Of a DNA stretch of 26,973 nt, positions 1-7,124 are shown piece after piece. The notes beneath the pieces are model-generated. The model did not search any database. It had not been told where the DNA came from and saw only the letters and a program-made list of their open reading frames with translations. This DNA is from a virus, in the IMG/VR virus record IMGVR_UViG_3300047368_000080, positions 1 to 26,973 of that record; one strand, 5' to 3'. Within the stretch, counting starts at the first letter, position 1, and every line of letters begins with the position of its first letter. The position numbers and the translations under genes were made by a program.

Positions 1-834
1 TCAAGCACATACATTCCTCACATTGATAAGGCGTGGACTTGGAGAATGGGCGAGGTTAATATATGGACTGGGTATCAGAATGAAGGAAAGTCTTTGCTTT
101 TGAATCAGCTTGCTACTGTTAAAGCATTTCACGATGGTTGGAAGTTTGGCGTATTTAGTCCAGAGAATATGCCTATGAAAGACTTTTTCAATGATATTGT
201 AGAGATGTACATTGGTAAGAGTGCTGACCCATATTACAAGAATAATCAGATGACAAAGGATGAGTATTATGAAGCAATCAACTTTGTAAAGAAACACTTT
301 TTCTTAATATACCCCAGAAAGAACTTTAACTTGGATTCTATATTTGATAGGGCGAAGTTTCTTGTTAAGACAAAAGGTATTCGTTCTTTAATCATTGACC
401 CATACAATACGGTGCAGCATAAGATGTACAAGGGGGAACGTGAGGACTTGTATATTAGTCGCTTCATGAGTGAGTTAAAGAGGTTTGCTATTGAGAATCA
501 CATATCTGTAAATTTAGTGGCGCACCAAGTTACACCACAGAAAGATGAAAGTGGCAGATATTACAAACCCGATGTGAATAGAATTAAGGGTGGCGGTACG
601 TTTTCAGACAAGGCAGATAATGTGATGTTTGTATGGAGACCGAATCGTGCTTTGGATTTCTCGGACACAAGTGTTATCTTTGGCTCACAGAAGATTAAGA
701 AACAAAAGCTAGTTGGTATTCCACAGGATGTGGAGGGCATCAATTTTAACATAAGAGAACAAAGGTATTACTTTGATGGATACACACCATTTAAGGATAT
801 AGATGTTTTAAGATGCGGAAAAAAGCTAGAGTAG
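1..834 (+). CDS. DnaB-type replicative helicase, C-terminal part (5' end outside window)
   Basis: RecA-fold ATPase of the DnaB/Twinkle helicase type, expected to unwind phage DNA at the fork. The frame is open from base 1 (15 codons precede the first internal ATG at 46, reading ...TYIPHIDKAWTWR), so the gene starts left of the window. Numbering from base 1, the Walker A loop is GYQNEGKS at residues 24-31. A Walker B-like strand RSLIIDPYN follows near residue 130, and HQVTPQK plus RIKGGGTFSDKADNVMF match the late DnaB motifs (switch glutamine/H4 region). No primase or DnaB N-terminal domain is visible here; it may lie upstream. The gene overlaps the next nuclease gene by 22 bases, so the two are translationally coupled. 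An RecA-like ATPase without helicase activity is possible but less likely. Confidence 0.85.
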   Translation, partial: SSTYIPHIDKAWTWRMGEVNIWTGYQNEGKSLLLNQLATVKAFHDGWKFGVFSPENMPMKDFFNDIVEMYIGKSADPYYKNNQMTKDEYYEAINFVKKHFFLIYPRKNFNLDSIFDRAKFLVKTKGIRSLIIDPYNTVQHKMYKGEREDLYISRFMSELKRFAIENHISVNLVAHQVTPQKDESGRYYKPDVNRIKGGGTFSDKADNVMFVWRPNRALDFSDTSVIFGSQKIKKQKLVGIPQDVEGINFNIREQRYYFDGYTPFKDIDVLRCGKKLE

Positions 835-1130
835 ATGCAAACCAAAAAGAAGTAGTAAAACAATTAAGAGATTTAGGCGTTTCAGTCTTACATACCCATC
901 AGTTGGGTAGAGGTGCGCCAGACTTAATACTAGGTTACAGAAATGATAACTACATGATTGAGTTGAAAGACGGAAATAAAACAAAGAGTCAACAGAGGTT
1001 AACACCTGATGAGGTAGGGTTTCAAGAGAAGTGGCAAGGCAATTACGCTGTTTGCAATTCGATTGAGCAAATTTTAACTGTAATAGATTATGTTGACGAA
1101 GGAAGAGTTGTTACAAAAACTCGCAAATAA
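813..1130 (+). CDS. VRR-NUC-like PD-(D/E)xK nuclease
   Basis: A 105-residue stand-alone nuclease of the VRR-NUC type, common in phages beside helicases and thought to cut branched or replication-intermediate DNA. The core motif is visible: an N-terminal helix, then GRGAPDLILG (catalytic D near residue 36), the strand YMIELKDG with the E-x-K pair near 48-50, and a QQRLTPDEVGFQEKW segment with the conserved Q. The length suits the family. Its start lies inside the helicase gene and its end overlaps the sigma-like gene by 41 bases, a tight early/middle operon. The fold is well supported; the exact substrate is inferred. Confidence 0.85.
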   Translation: MRKKARVDANQKEVVKQLRDLGVSVLHTHQLGRGAPDLILGYRNDNYMIELKDGNKTKSQQRLTPDEVGFQEKWQGNYAVCNSIEQILTVIDYVDEGRVVTKTRK

Positions 1131-1629
1131 GTATGATGACTGGTATAATATGGCTATGTCGTTTAGCATTTCAGAGGAACAAGCTAAAGAACTTGTCCAA
1201 GAGATGTTTGTTAGGATTTTTGACTATGTTAAAGACCCACAAAAAATTATGTATAATGATACAGAGGTTAATACCTTTTATATTTATATTACGTTAAGAA
1301 ATTTATATTATGCAAATATACACACAAGCTGCAAAAAGAATCCGATTGTATTTTCAACGGATAAGATTACGGATGATAATTTTAAGGGAATGTATGAAGA
1401 TAGCTTGGATTCTATCGAAGAAAAAGAAAAAGAAGAAGCGCTATTTAAGAGAGTTGAAGCTCTGGTTGAGGATTGGTACTGGTACGACAAAGGTATCTTT
1501 AATCTTTATTATCACAGGGGTATGTCTATGAGGGATATTGCCAGAGAAACTAAAATAAGTTTAAGTAGCATATTTAATACACTAAAAAATGCCAAAGAAG
1601 CAATCAGAAAAGAAATCACAGGAGATTAA
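1090..1629 (+). CDS. Phage sigma-70-like (ECF-type) RNA polymerase sigma factor
   Basis: A 179-residue protein with two recognisable sigma parts. EEQAKELVQEMFVRIFDYV (residues about 28-46) resembles region 2, which binds core polymerase and the -10 element. The C-terminal GMSMRDIARETKISLSSIF (about 143-161), followed by NTLKNAKEAIRK, is a region 4 helix-turn-helix. A lysine/glutamate-rich linker (EEKEKEEA) joins them. It probably redirects host polymerase to phage middle or late promoters. This fits with the lack of a host-type TAnnTTTG promoter ahead of the virion operon at 11211. It overlaps both neighbours by about 41 bases. Another regulator with a sigma-like HTH cannot be excluded. Confidence 0.8.
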   Translation: MLTKEELLQKLANKYDDWYNMAMSFSISEEQAKELVQEMFVRIFDYVKDPQKIMYNDTEVNTFYIYITLRNLYYANIHTSCKKNPIVFSTDKITDDNFKGMYEDSLDSIEEKEKEEALFKRVEALVEDWYWYDKGIFNLYYHRGMSMRDIARETKISLSSIFNTLKNAKEAIRKEITGD

Positions 1630-1975
1630 GTCAACAGGGCTTGGCGATACCGTAGAGAAGGTGTTTCGTAAGACTGGCATCGACAAATTAGCAAAGGCAG
1701 TTCTCGGAGAGGATTGTGGTTGCGACAAGAGGCAGGAATTACTAAATTATTTATTCCCTTATGGAAAATACAATGCGCCAACGGATGAGGAGTTGGACAC
1801 AATTCAATGGTTATTTGAGAGGTCAAGAAACACGATTAGCGGTAGTATGGTTAAAGAGATTTATTCTGTTTATAATCGTATCTTCAATGATAAATTGCAA
1901 CCCACAAATTGCAGCAGTTGTTTCAAGCCTGTAAAGCAAAAACTACTAAAGATACACAATGAGTTTAATAAGTAA
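1589..1975 (+). CDS. Conserved phage protein, cysteine-rich, function unknown
   Basis: 128 residues. After a lysine-rich start it has GLGDTVEKVFRKTGIDKLAK, then GEDCGCDKRQELLNYLFPYG, and a C-terminal CSSC at about 110-113. From memory, the pattern 'GLGDT..(K/F)...TGI..L, CGC.KR...LN..FP' recurs in small proteins of Bacteroidota phages, but no function is known to me. The CGC and CSSC pairs could bind a metal (inference). The start lies inside the sigma-factor gene and the end overlaps the next gene by 17 bases, so it is co-translated with replication and transcription genes. Confidence 0.75.
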   Translation: MPKKQSEKKSQEIKSTGLGDTVEKVFRKTGIDKLAKAVLGEDCGCDKRQELLNYLFPYGKYNAPTDEELDTIQWLFERSRNTISGSMVKEIYSVYNRIFNDKLQPTNCSSCFKPVKQKLLKIHNEFNK

Positions 1976-2417
1976 TACTTTTAAGGTAGACTTAAATAGG
2001 GGTGAACAGATAGAGCATATGGTTCTTGATATGATTAGACCCAAGTACCCTAAAGCGTATAAAATGGAAGGTTACTTTAAGGATTACGATATATATGTTC
2101 CTGAAATAAAAAAAAGCATAGAAGTTAAATCAGACGAGAAATCTAAATACACTAACAACATTGTTGTTGAGGTTGAATTTGATGGTAAACCTTCAGCGTT
2201 ATCAACATCTAAAGCTGATTATTGGGTTTGGCACGATGGTTTTTATTTCACTTGGTTCACTATTGACCTTATAAAAAAGTGCATTAAAGACAACATGATA
2301 CCTGTAAGAACCTTTACTAGCAAAGGAGATACTAAATCTAAAAAGGCTTATTTAGTCAAAAAGGATGTCCTGTATAGATACGCCATAAAACAAAGTAAAG
2401 TCAATATATTACTTTAG
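1959..2417 (+). CDS. Putative PD-(D/E)xK nuclease-like protein
   Basis: 152 residues. An N-terminal helix with GEQIEHMVLDMIRPKYP is followed by YFKDYDIYVPEIKKSIEVKSD. The aspartates of DYDIYVPE and the E-x-K of IEVKSD (near residues 56-58) form a PD-(D/E)xK-like active site. A further stretch, EFDGKPSALSTSKADYWV, is typical of phage resolvase or endonuclease-like members. It probably handles recombination or branched DNA, or trims phage DNA (inference). The stop is followed after one base by the next small gene. It is distinct from the VRR-NUC gene at 813 and the RecE-like gene at 3075, giving three PD-(D/E)xK proteins in 4 kb. Confidence 0.72.
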   Translation: MSLISNTFKVDLNRGEQIEHMVLDMIRPKYPKAYKMEGYFKDYDIYVPEIKKSIEVKSDEKSKYTNNIVVEVEFDGKPSALSTSKADYWVWHDGFYFTWFTIDLIKKCIKDNMIPVRTFTSKGDTKSKKAYLVKKDVLYRYAIKQSKVNILL

Positions 2418-2418
2418 T

Positions 2419-2574
2419 ATGCCACTAATTAAACCAAAGAAGTACGAGAAGCAGAAAGATTTTGTAGTGCGTTGCATAGGCAATGCTAAAATGGCTTCTG
2501 AATATAAGGACACCGACCAGAGAATGGCGGTATGCTACACCATCTGGAAAGAGAACTTTAATCCAAAAAAGTAA
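2419..2574 (+). CDS. Small conserved phage protein (51 aa)
   Basis: Short ORF beginning MPLIKPKKYEKQKDFVVRC and continuing with EYKDTDQRMAVCYTIWKE. The pattern of an arginine-cysteine followed about 25 residues later by 'Y.D..QR.AVCY..W' recurs in small phage proteins and at the ends of some head-protease or portal proteins, as I recall it; the function is unknown. It starts one base after the preceding stop. Its start context, TTACTTTAGTATGC, is repeated exactly at 22590-22602 before another phage gene, which supports the start. It ends just before an operon boundary. Confidence 0.75.
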   Translation: MPLIKPKKYEKQKDFVVRCIGNAKMASEYKDTDQRMAVCYTIWKENFNPKK

Positions 2575-2595
2575 AGTAGGTAGCCTCTTTTTTTT
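2567..2595 (+). terminator. Possible weak intrinsic terminator
   Basis: An imperfect stem (AAAGTAGG / CCTCTTTT with one mismatch and a G-T pair, loop TAG) overlaps the stop of the 51-residue gene and runs into eight T residues. The stem is weak, but the T run and the promoter directly downstream suggest an operon boundary. Confidence 0.35.
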
Positions 2596-2604
2596 GTTTA
2601 TATT

Positions 2605-2634
2605 TTGTTAATTACTAAATAGTTTGTATGTTTG
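2605..2634 (+). promoter_or_regulatory. Bacteroidota-type promoter
   Basis: TTG at 2605-2607, a 19-base spacer, then TATGTTTG at 2627-2634. This is an exact fit to TTG-N17-23-TAnnTTTG of flavobacterial primary sigma. Transcription should begin near 2641, giving a leader of about 11 bases before the ATG at 2652. It lacks the TTAACATTG repeats of the other early promoters. Confidence 0.75.
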
Positions 2635-2651
2635 CTTAAAATAATAAGTAA

Positions 2652-2846
2652 ATGGACAAGTTATTAAGATTTATATTATCCCCCTTAAACTTACTGAAGT
2701 TAGTATTTGTAATCGTTTTAGTATTCATATTCTGGATGCTTGAAAGTGTATTGCAGATAATCCACTATATACTTAACGCACCCTTGTCGTGGGTTTTGAG
2801 CAAGGTAGAGAAGTTAATTAAATTACTAATAAGACAAATAAAATGA
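2652..2846 (+). CDS. Small membrane protein, unknown function
   Basis: 64 residues with a long hydrophobic stretch (about residues 10-35, LKLVFVIVLVFIFWMLESVL) and a second amphipathic or hydrophobic segment (IIHYILNAPLSWVL), then a basic tail ending LIKLLIRQIK. It is first in the transcript from the promoter at 2605-2634 and overlaps the next start by four bases. The role is unknown; a membrane-acting early protein such as superinfection exclusion is one possibility, and a holin is another, but no endolysin is nearby to support that. Confidence 0.6.
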   Translation: MDKLLRFILSPLNLLKLVFVIVLVFIFWMLESVLQIIHYILNAPLSWVLSKVEKLIKLLIRQIK

Positions 2847-3082
2847 GTAAAACAAATGAGTTATTTCAGAAGATGAGAGAGCGAGGTTCTCTTGACCCTG
2901 AGCAAATAGATAGAATGGAAAAGAGTTACCAAGAAGAAATGGAACTTGCCGAGTGGAAGTATTCAGAAGAGGCTAAAAAGAATAGAGAAGAGATTAAGTA
3001 CACACTAAACAAGGTGTTTGAGCAATTTCACCCCATGCAATTTATAGCACCAGAATTAGCTAAAAGAAGAATAGATGAGTAA
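2843..3082 (+). CDS. Hypothetical charged helical protein
   Basis: 79 residues, strongly charged (many Glu, Lys and Arg) and predicted helical by eye, starting MSKTNELFQKMRERGSLDPE. No motif recognised. ATGA overlap with the membrane protein upstream and an 8-base overlap with the RecE-like gene downstream put it in the recombination operon, where a partner role for the nuclease is conceivable but not shown. Confidence 0.65.
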   Translation: MSKTNELFQKMRERGSLDPEQIDRMEKSYQEEMELAEWKYSEEAKKNREEIKYTLNKVFEQFHPMQFIAPELAKRRIDE

Positions 3083-3863
3083 TCAGATAGTTACACTAGA
3101 CGGAAAGTTTTGGGATAAAGATTCTATCTTAAAACAAATGGATAATGACGAGTTCTATTATGAATATTTGGGTAAGAACGCCTTGAGTAGCAGTAGTGTG
3201 AAACTCTTAAATAAATCACCTAAAGCATACGCCAAGTCTTTAAGGTTTGCTAATAAGCGTACAAGTGCTATGACTGCTGGATGGCTTTTACACTTGGCTG
3301 TGTTTGAGCCTGAAAAGTTTGGACACCTTAATTGGGTTGATGCCAGTACAAGGAACACCAAGCTATACAAGGAGGCGTTTGCCGACAATCCAATGACGTT
3401 CTTGAGAAAAGAGTATGAAGAAACAATGAGGCTTTCTGATGCTGTTTATAATAACAACGATGCTGCTCAACTAATCGAGGGGCTGGAATATGAGAAACCA
3501 GCTATCGGAAACATTATGTCCATACCTTTCAGGGGTAAGGCTGATGCGCTGAATGTAGGTGAGACTATCGTAGACCTCAAAACAACAACGGGTCTTGCAG
3601 AGGGTAGCTTTCCTTATAACTGTAAGAAGTATGGGTATGCAAGTCAGGTGTTTATTTATTGCAATTTGTTTGGGATAGATTACAAAGATTTTGTATTTTT
3701 ATGTGTAGATAAGGAAACTAAAGACATAGGCGTGTACAATGTAAGCGAAGAGTTCTATTATGAAGGAGAGCGATTGGTTGACAATGCGGTTAATGTCTTT
3801 AAGACTTGGTTCTCTGATGACCCAAAGAATATAGACCAGCACACTATAAAAGGAATACTTTGA
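3075..3863 (+). CDS. RecE-like PD-(D/E)xK exonuclease
   Basis: 262 residues of the exodeoxyribonuclease VIII-type family (PDDEXK). Visible motifs: ALSSSSVKLLNKSPKAY near residue 35 (start of the fold), TAGWLLHLAVFEPEKF near 66 (nucleotide/DNA-binding helix with His), FRGKADALN near 151, VDLKTTT near 164-170 (catalytic D and K), and YGYASQVFIYC near 185 (the conserved Q-x3-Y helix). It should degrade one strand of a duplex end in 5'-3' direction for single-strand annealing. I see no RecT/Redbeta-type annealase in the window; it may lie to the left, or an unrecognised neighbour may act instead. Confidence 0.85.
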   Translation: MSNQIVTLDGKFWDKDSILKQMDNDEFYYEYLGKNALSSSSVKLLNKSPKAYAKSLRFANKRTSAMTAGWLLHLAVFEPEKFGHLNWVDASTRNTKLYKEAFADNPMTFLRKEYEETMRLSDAVYNNNDAAQLIEGLEYEKPAIGNIMSIPFRGKADALNVGETIVDLKTTTGLAEGSFPYNCKKYGYASQVFIYCNLFGIDYKDFVFLCVDKETKDIGVYNVSEEFYYEGERLVDNAVNVFKTWFSDDPKNIDQHTIKGIL

Positions 3864-3994
3864 GAAAAAAGAAGCTAACACAGCAACATAGAATAGAAAT
3901 GCTTGAGAAGGCGGTTACAACGATATACGCCATGCTTCAAGCTGTAATAGAGAAGTTGCCAAACGATAAAAAAGATGACGTATCACCAAGCTAA
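3860..3994 (+). CDS. Small hypothetical protein, TTG start (44 aa)
   Basis: ORF starting at TTG 3860, which overlaps the TGA of the RecE-like gene (TTGA). It reads (M)RKKKLTQQHRIEMLEKAV and ends KLPNDKKDDVSPS. It is a single amphipathic helix flanked by charged ends. It fills the gap between two genes and overlaps the next start by 20 bases. The coupling and lack of an alternative reading favour a real gene, but the non-ATG start and short length keep this uncertain. Confidence 0.45.
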   Translation: MRKKKLTQQHRIEMLEKAVTTIYAMLQAVIEKLPNDKKDDVSPS

Positions 3995-4175
3995 AGAAGA
4001 TTGCCGAGAGGATGTGCTGCTCTCATTAAGAGAGGGTATGCTGCTTCTTGATGAGGTTAAGTTCTTAATAGAATACTTTAAAGATACAGAGCAGTATGAG
4101 TGCATACAAGGTGCTATGGAAGCGTATAACGAATATAAAAAAGAATTAGATGGAATTGGAAATAAAATACCTTAA
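3975..4175 (+). CDS. Hypothetical acidic helical protein
   Basis: 66 residues, starting MTYHQAKEDCREDVLLSLR and rich in Glu/Leu helices. No recognised domain. It overlaps the DnaA-domain gene by 26 bases. Short helical proteins at this position often accompany replication genes; no function is assigned. Confidence 0.6.
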   Translation: MTYHQAKEDCREDVLLSLREGMLLLDEVKFLIEYFKDTEQYECIQGAMEAYNEYKKELDGIGNKIP

Positions 4176-4626
4176 GAAATTAGTAGAGAAAAAGAATGGT
4201 GTTAAGCTAGGTGTAAAGACAAGAAAAAGAGAAGTTGTATTTGCTAGAAGAATGTATTACAAGTTAATGAAAGAGTTTTACAGAAAGATGTCTCTTAACT
4301 CAATAGGAAAGACATTGCCTTTAAAACAGAATCATGCTACTGTATTGCATCAGATAAATGAATTTGAAATAGACTACGCCCAAGACAAGTTGTTTAGGAA
4401 TAAGTATAATTCAATACGAAATGAGTTTTACGGTCTTGCAGGAGAGCCAGAGATTGATTTAGAAGAAGAGAACATGAGGCTTAAACTAGAGGTTTCTGAT
4501 TTGAAGAAGGATATTGAGAAGTTGAATGATGATTTAAAGAAAGCTATATCTAATAACATACAACCGAGAAACCAACAGACAAAGGTTTATTACGCCTCTG
4601 AAGGAATAAGCGGTTCAATATACTAA
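4150..4626 (+). CDS. DnaA domain IV-like DNA-binding protein with coiled coil
   Basis: 158 residues. Residues about 20-65 (VKTRKREVVFARRMYYKLMK ... MSLNSIGKTLPLKQNHATVL) resemble the DnaA domain IV signature: the 'R.R.vv.AR...Y' helix, then 'sl..IG..l...H.TV', where the HATV segment corresponds to the helix that reads the DnaA box. No AAA+ domain is present. Residues about 98-137 (EEENMRLKLEVSDLKKDIEK) form a coiled coil, probably for dimerisation. A phage origin-binding or helicase-loading adaptor is likely (inference), fitting with the DnaB-type helicase at 1-834. It could instead be a transcription regulator. Confidence 0.75.
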   Translation: MELEIKYLKKLVEKKNGVKLGVKTRKREVVFARRMYYKLMKEFYRKMSLNSIGKTLPLKQNHATVLHQINEFEIDYAQDKLFRNKYNSIRNEFYGLAGEPEIDLEEENMRLKLEVSDLKKDIEKLNDDLKKAISNNIQPRNQQTKVYYASEGISGSIY

Positions 4627-4632
4627 TAAGAC

Positions 4633-4782
4633 ATGAAACTAAAGAAGAATACATTTGTAAAGGCATACGCCTACTTTAAAGACCAATTAGCTTTGGCGCA
4701 AGAAAAAGAAGATAATGATGATGTAATCAGGTATTACAATCGCCAGATTGACACATTGATGACTAGGTATTACTCACAGTAA
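4633..4782 (+). CDS. Small hypothetical protein (49 aa)
   Basis: Short ORF starting MKLKKNTFVKAYAYFKDQLA and ending RQIDTLMTRYYSQ. It is a charged, helical protein with no recognised motif. It sits six bases after the DnaA-domain gene with codon use like its neighbours. It is the last gene before the terminase pair; the 43-base gap that follows holds no recognisable promoter. Confidence 0.55.
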   Translation: MKLKKNTFVKAYAYFKDQLALAQEKEDNDDVIRYYNRQIDTLMTRYYSQ

Positions 4783-4825
4783 ATCAGGTGGTTAAACACT
4801 TGGGTATGAACTTTATTATTTAAAC

Positions 4826-5275
4826 ATGCCAAGACCAAAGAAGAGAAGTCTAATATCAGACGAGAAGAAAGCTGAATTAGGAATACCAATCAAGCCAAAG
4901 CCAGAGCCGAAAGAGAAGCAACCACACGTTCCATATTCTGATGGGCGTAGAAACAACGGTGCAATAAAAGGAGTGTCCAGAGGGCAGGGGAGAAAGCCTA
5001 AAGCCAAAGAAGCGGACATTAAGAACTTTGCGCTGGGTTCTATGAAGAGAGCCTTTGGAAGTGAGAAGAAAGCGTGGGAGGCACTTGCAGAGATGAGTAA
5101 GGACTCCTTTGCACATTTGCGCCTACTGTGGGAATACAAGTACGGTAAGCCAAAAGAGCAGAAAGACATTAACGTAAAGCAAGAGGTTCACATTCCTGTA
5201 ATATCTTTCCTACAACCTGAAGAGACTATCGACATTGAATCAACAGAGATAAAGGATGATGAAGGTAAATCTTAA
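4826..5275 (+). CDS. Terminase small subunit (putative)
   Basis: 149 residues, basic and proline-rich at the N terminus (PIKPKPEPKEK). It contains NNGAIKGVSRGQGRKPKAKE near residues 43-62, then a helical segment (MKRAFGSEKKAWEALAEMSK) and YGKPKEQKDINVKQEVHIPV. The 'YGKP.e..d......'-type ending is common in small terminases of Bacteroidota phages. It would bind the packaging site and recruit the large subunit. Position supports the call: it overlaps the large-subunit gene by 20 bases. Sequence similarity alone is moderate. Confidence 0.75.
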   Translation: MPRPKKRSLISDEKKAELGIPIKPKPEPKEKQPHVPYSDGRRNNGAIKGVSRGQGRKPKAKEADIKNFALGSMKRAFGSEKKAWEALAEMSKDSFAHLRLLWEYKYGKPKEQKDINVKQEVHIPVISFLQPEETIDIESTEIKDDEGKS

Positions 5276-6473
5276 TCCCAAATACAATCCTCTGTTTAGA
5301 GACTCAAGTAGATACTTTGTAATTACAGGTGGTAGGGGAAGCGGTAAGTCTTTTGGCGTAAATACATTCTTGGTGCTTCTAACATACGAAAGAGGGCATC
5401 GCATACTCTTTACACGATATACAATGACTTCAGCATCTATGTCTATTATACCAGAGTTCTTGGAGAAGCTGGAGTTGATGGGTATAGCAGAGAACTTTAC
5501 GGTTACAAAGAATGAGATTATAAATAACCTAACAGGAAGCAGCATTCTGTTTAGTGGTATTAAGACTGCGAGTGGAGACCAAACAGCCAAACTCAAGTCT
5601 ATTCAAGGCGTTACGACATTTGTCTTGGATGAAGCAGAGGAACTTACAGACGAAGAATCGTTTGAGAAGATAGATTATTCTGTTCGTGCTACTGGAAAGC
5701 AGAATCGCTGTATCCTCATTCTAAACCCCACAACTAAACAGCATTGGATATATGAGAGGTTTTTTGAGAATAGAGGCATCTCTGATGGTTATAATGGCGT
5801 TAAAGAGAACGTCAGCTACATTCACACAACCTACCTTGACAACAAGCAACACTTGTCTCCGTCGTTTGTAGAGCAAGTGGAGGTAATGCGCCAAAGGAGA
5901 CCAGAGAAGTTCAAGCACCAGATATTAGGTGGATGGCTTGAGAAGGCAGAAGGAGTTGTGTTTACTCATTGGGAGATTGGCGATTTCAATAACGAGTATG
6001 ACACCATCTTTGGACTTGATTTCGGATTTTCGGTAGACCCCTCAAGTTTAACTGAAATTGCAGTAGACAAGCTACGAAAGACTATCTGGATAAAAGAACA
6101 CTTCTATAAAGCAGGACTATCTACGTCTAATATATTTGAGATGTGTAGAAGGTATGCAGGAAACAATCTGATAGTTTGCGACAATAGTGAGCCACGTCTT
6201 ATATCAGAACTCAAGACTAAAGGACTTAAAAACATTACGCCCACCATAAAAAAGAAGGGTAGCATCTTATCGGGCATCGCCCTTATGCAAGATTACAATA
6301 TAGTTGTAGATAAAGACTCTGTGAATCTAATACGGGAGTTTAACAATTACGCATGGAAGCTAAAGGGCAGTATCCCCAGAGACTCTTGGAATCACGCCAT
6401 TGACGGAAGTCGCTACGCAATTCAATACGCCCTTGAAAGAACTGTGCCGAAGGGTATGTACGTACTGCGCTAA
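5256..6473 (+). CDS. terL: Terminase large subunit (packaging ATPase-nuclease)
   Basis: 405 residues with all expected motor and nuclease motifs. Walker A GGRGSGKS is at 25-32, Walker B TTFVLDEAEE at about 120-129, and LNPT near 156-159 corresponds to the coupling motif. The RNase H-like nuclease acidic residues are in GLDFGFSVDP (D255), VCDNSEP (D309) and HAIDGSRYA (D383). It packages DNA into the prohead and cuts concatemers. The start is ATG 5256; a second ATG follows immediately, so either may be used. The length suits the PBSX/Terminase_3 type. The portal gene, normally adjacent, lies about 17 kb downstream. Confidence 0.95.
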   Translation: MMKVNLNPKYNPLFRDSSRYFVITGGRGSGKSFGVNTFLVLLTYERGHRILFTRYTMTSASMSIIPEFLEKLELMGIAENFTVTKNEIINNLTGSSILFSGIKTASGDQTAKLKSIQGVTTFVLDEAEELTDEESFEKIDYSVRATGKQNRCILILNPTTKQHWIYERFFENRGISDGYNGVKENVSYIHTTYLDNKQHLSPSFVEQVEVMRQRRPEKFKHQILGGWLEKAEGVVFTHWEIGDFNNEYDTIFGLDFGFSVDPSSLTEIAVDKLRKTIWIKEHFYKAGLSTSNIFEMCRRYAGNNLIVCDNSEPRLISELKTKGLKNITPTIKKKGSILSGIALMQDYNIVVDKDSVNLIREFNNYAWKLKGSIPRDSWNHAIDGSRYAIQYALERTVPKGMYVLR

Positions 6474-6559
6474 AACACGCCATTTGAGCCTTACTGTATT
6501 GGGTTTCATGGCACTTCTCGCTAAAGATGACCCCAAGTACCACTAGAAATTTAAACGCT

Positions 6560-6694
6560 CTATTTCGCACTTTTATCCAGTTCTATATTTGTTATAGGGT
6601 CAACAGATATTATACCTTGTCTACCGAACTTAACTACAACCTCATCACACCCATTATCTAAACAGGTACGGAGGTATTGATTAAATTGCTTCAT
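6560..6694 (-). CDS. Small hypothetical protein (44 aa)
   Basis: Leftward ORF starting MKQFNQYLRTCLDNGCDEVV and ending PITNIELDKSAK. Its ATG lies inside the last codons of the dATP/dGTP diphosphohydrolase-like gene (14-base overlap), so the two are probably co-translated. No motif recognised. It ends 86 bases from the stop of the convergent terminase gene. Confidence 0.55.
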   Translation of the reverse strand: MKQFNQYLRTCLDNGCDEVVVKFGRQGIISVDPITNIELDKSAK

Positions 6695-7094
6695 TGTCAT
6701 TCTCTATCTCTTTTTGTAAGTTAGCCAGCGCCCTCCAAGCTACTTTAGCGGAGTGTCTGATGTTATCGGTATCAATAGTACCTGCTTCAAGTAAGTGCCG
6801 AGAAAGAGCATCTAATTCGTCTCCTGACTTGCTTCTATCCCACGCCAGAGGTTTATCTGGATTGTGTTGTTGTTGTCCAGCGTAAGAACATCTAGCAACT
6901 TCTCTTATTGCATCAGGAAAGTAATTCAATACCCCTGTAAAGATTGGAGTTTGCTTTCTTGTGAATTTAACAGGGGTCTCTTCCTTTTTGAATTCAATAC
7001 CCTCCTGTGAATTTAATACCTCTTGCTCTTCAGGAATAATTTCAATATCCCCCTGCTTATTCCATTTATACATATATTTGCCTTTAAATATCAT
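6681..7094 (-). CDS. dATP/dGTP diphosphohydrolase N-terminal-family protein
   Basis: 137 residues. The C-terminal two thirds carry the family pattern known as DUF5664 or dATP/dGTP diphosphohydrolase N-terminal: FPDAIREVARCSYAGQQQH, PLAWDRSKSGDELDALSRHL, then DTDNIRHSAKVAWRAL. Family relatives belong to the MazG-like nucleotide pool enzymes linked to purine-modified phage genomes. Enzyme activity here is inferred. The N-terminal 50 residues are a Glu/Lys-rich extension whose DNA contains five copies of the AATTYAATA repeat. With ATG 7094, only four bases separate it from a TATCTTTG element, implying a nearly leaderless mRNA; Met8 (7073) is an alternative start giving a leader of about 20 bases. 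Confidence 0.8.
   Translation of the reverse strand: MIFKGKYMYKWNKQGDIEIIPEEQEVLNSQEGIEFKKEETPVKFTRKQTPIFTGVLNYFPDAIREVARCSYAGQQQHNPDKPLAWDRSKSGDELDALSRHLLEAGTIDTDNIRHSAKVAWRALANLQKEIENDNEAI
6923..7050. repeat. AATTYAATA repeat cluster inside a coding region
   Basis: Five copies of the dispersed motif: AATTCAATACCCC (6923), GAATTTAACAGGGG (6963), GAATTCAATACCC (6990), GAATTTAATACC (7009) and ATTTCAATATCCCCC (7039). All lie in the N-terminal half of the leftward diphosphohydrolase-like gene and encode its Lys/Glu-rich segment. Confidence 0.7.
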
Positions 7095-7098
7095 GATA

Positions 7099-7106
7099 CA
7101 AAGATA
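7099..7106 (-). promoter_or_regulatory. -7 element of leftward promoter
   Basis: CAAAGATA on the + strand is TATCTTTG on the - strand, an exact TAnnTTTG element, four bases before the ATG at 7094. No TTG was found at the usual distance upstream, so the call rests on one element. Confidence 0.5.
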
Positions 7107-7124
7107 GTAAATATTTTACAAATA

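Noticed and set aside
4816-5169. 117-residue - strand ORF opposite the small terminase
   Set aside because: Shadow frame of a coupled terminase gene; its composition is typical of antisense of Lys/Pro-rich coding DNA.
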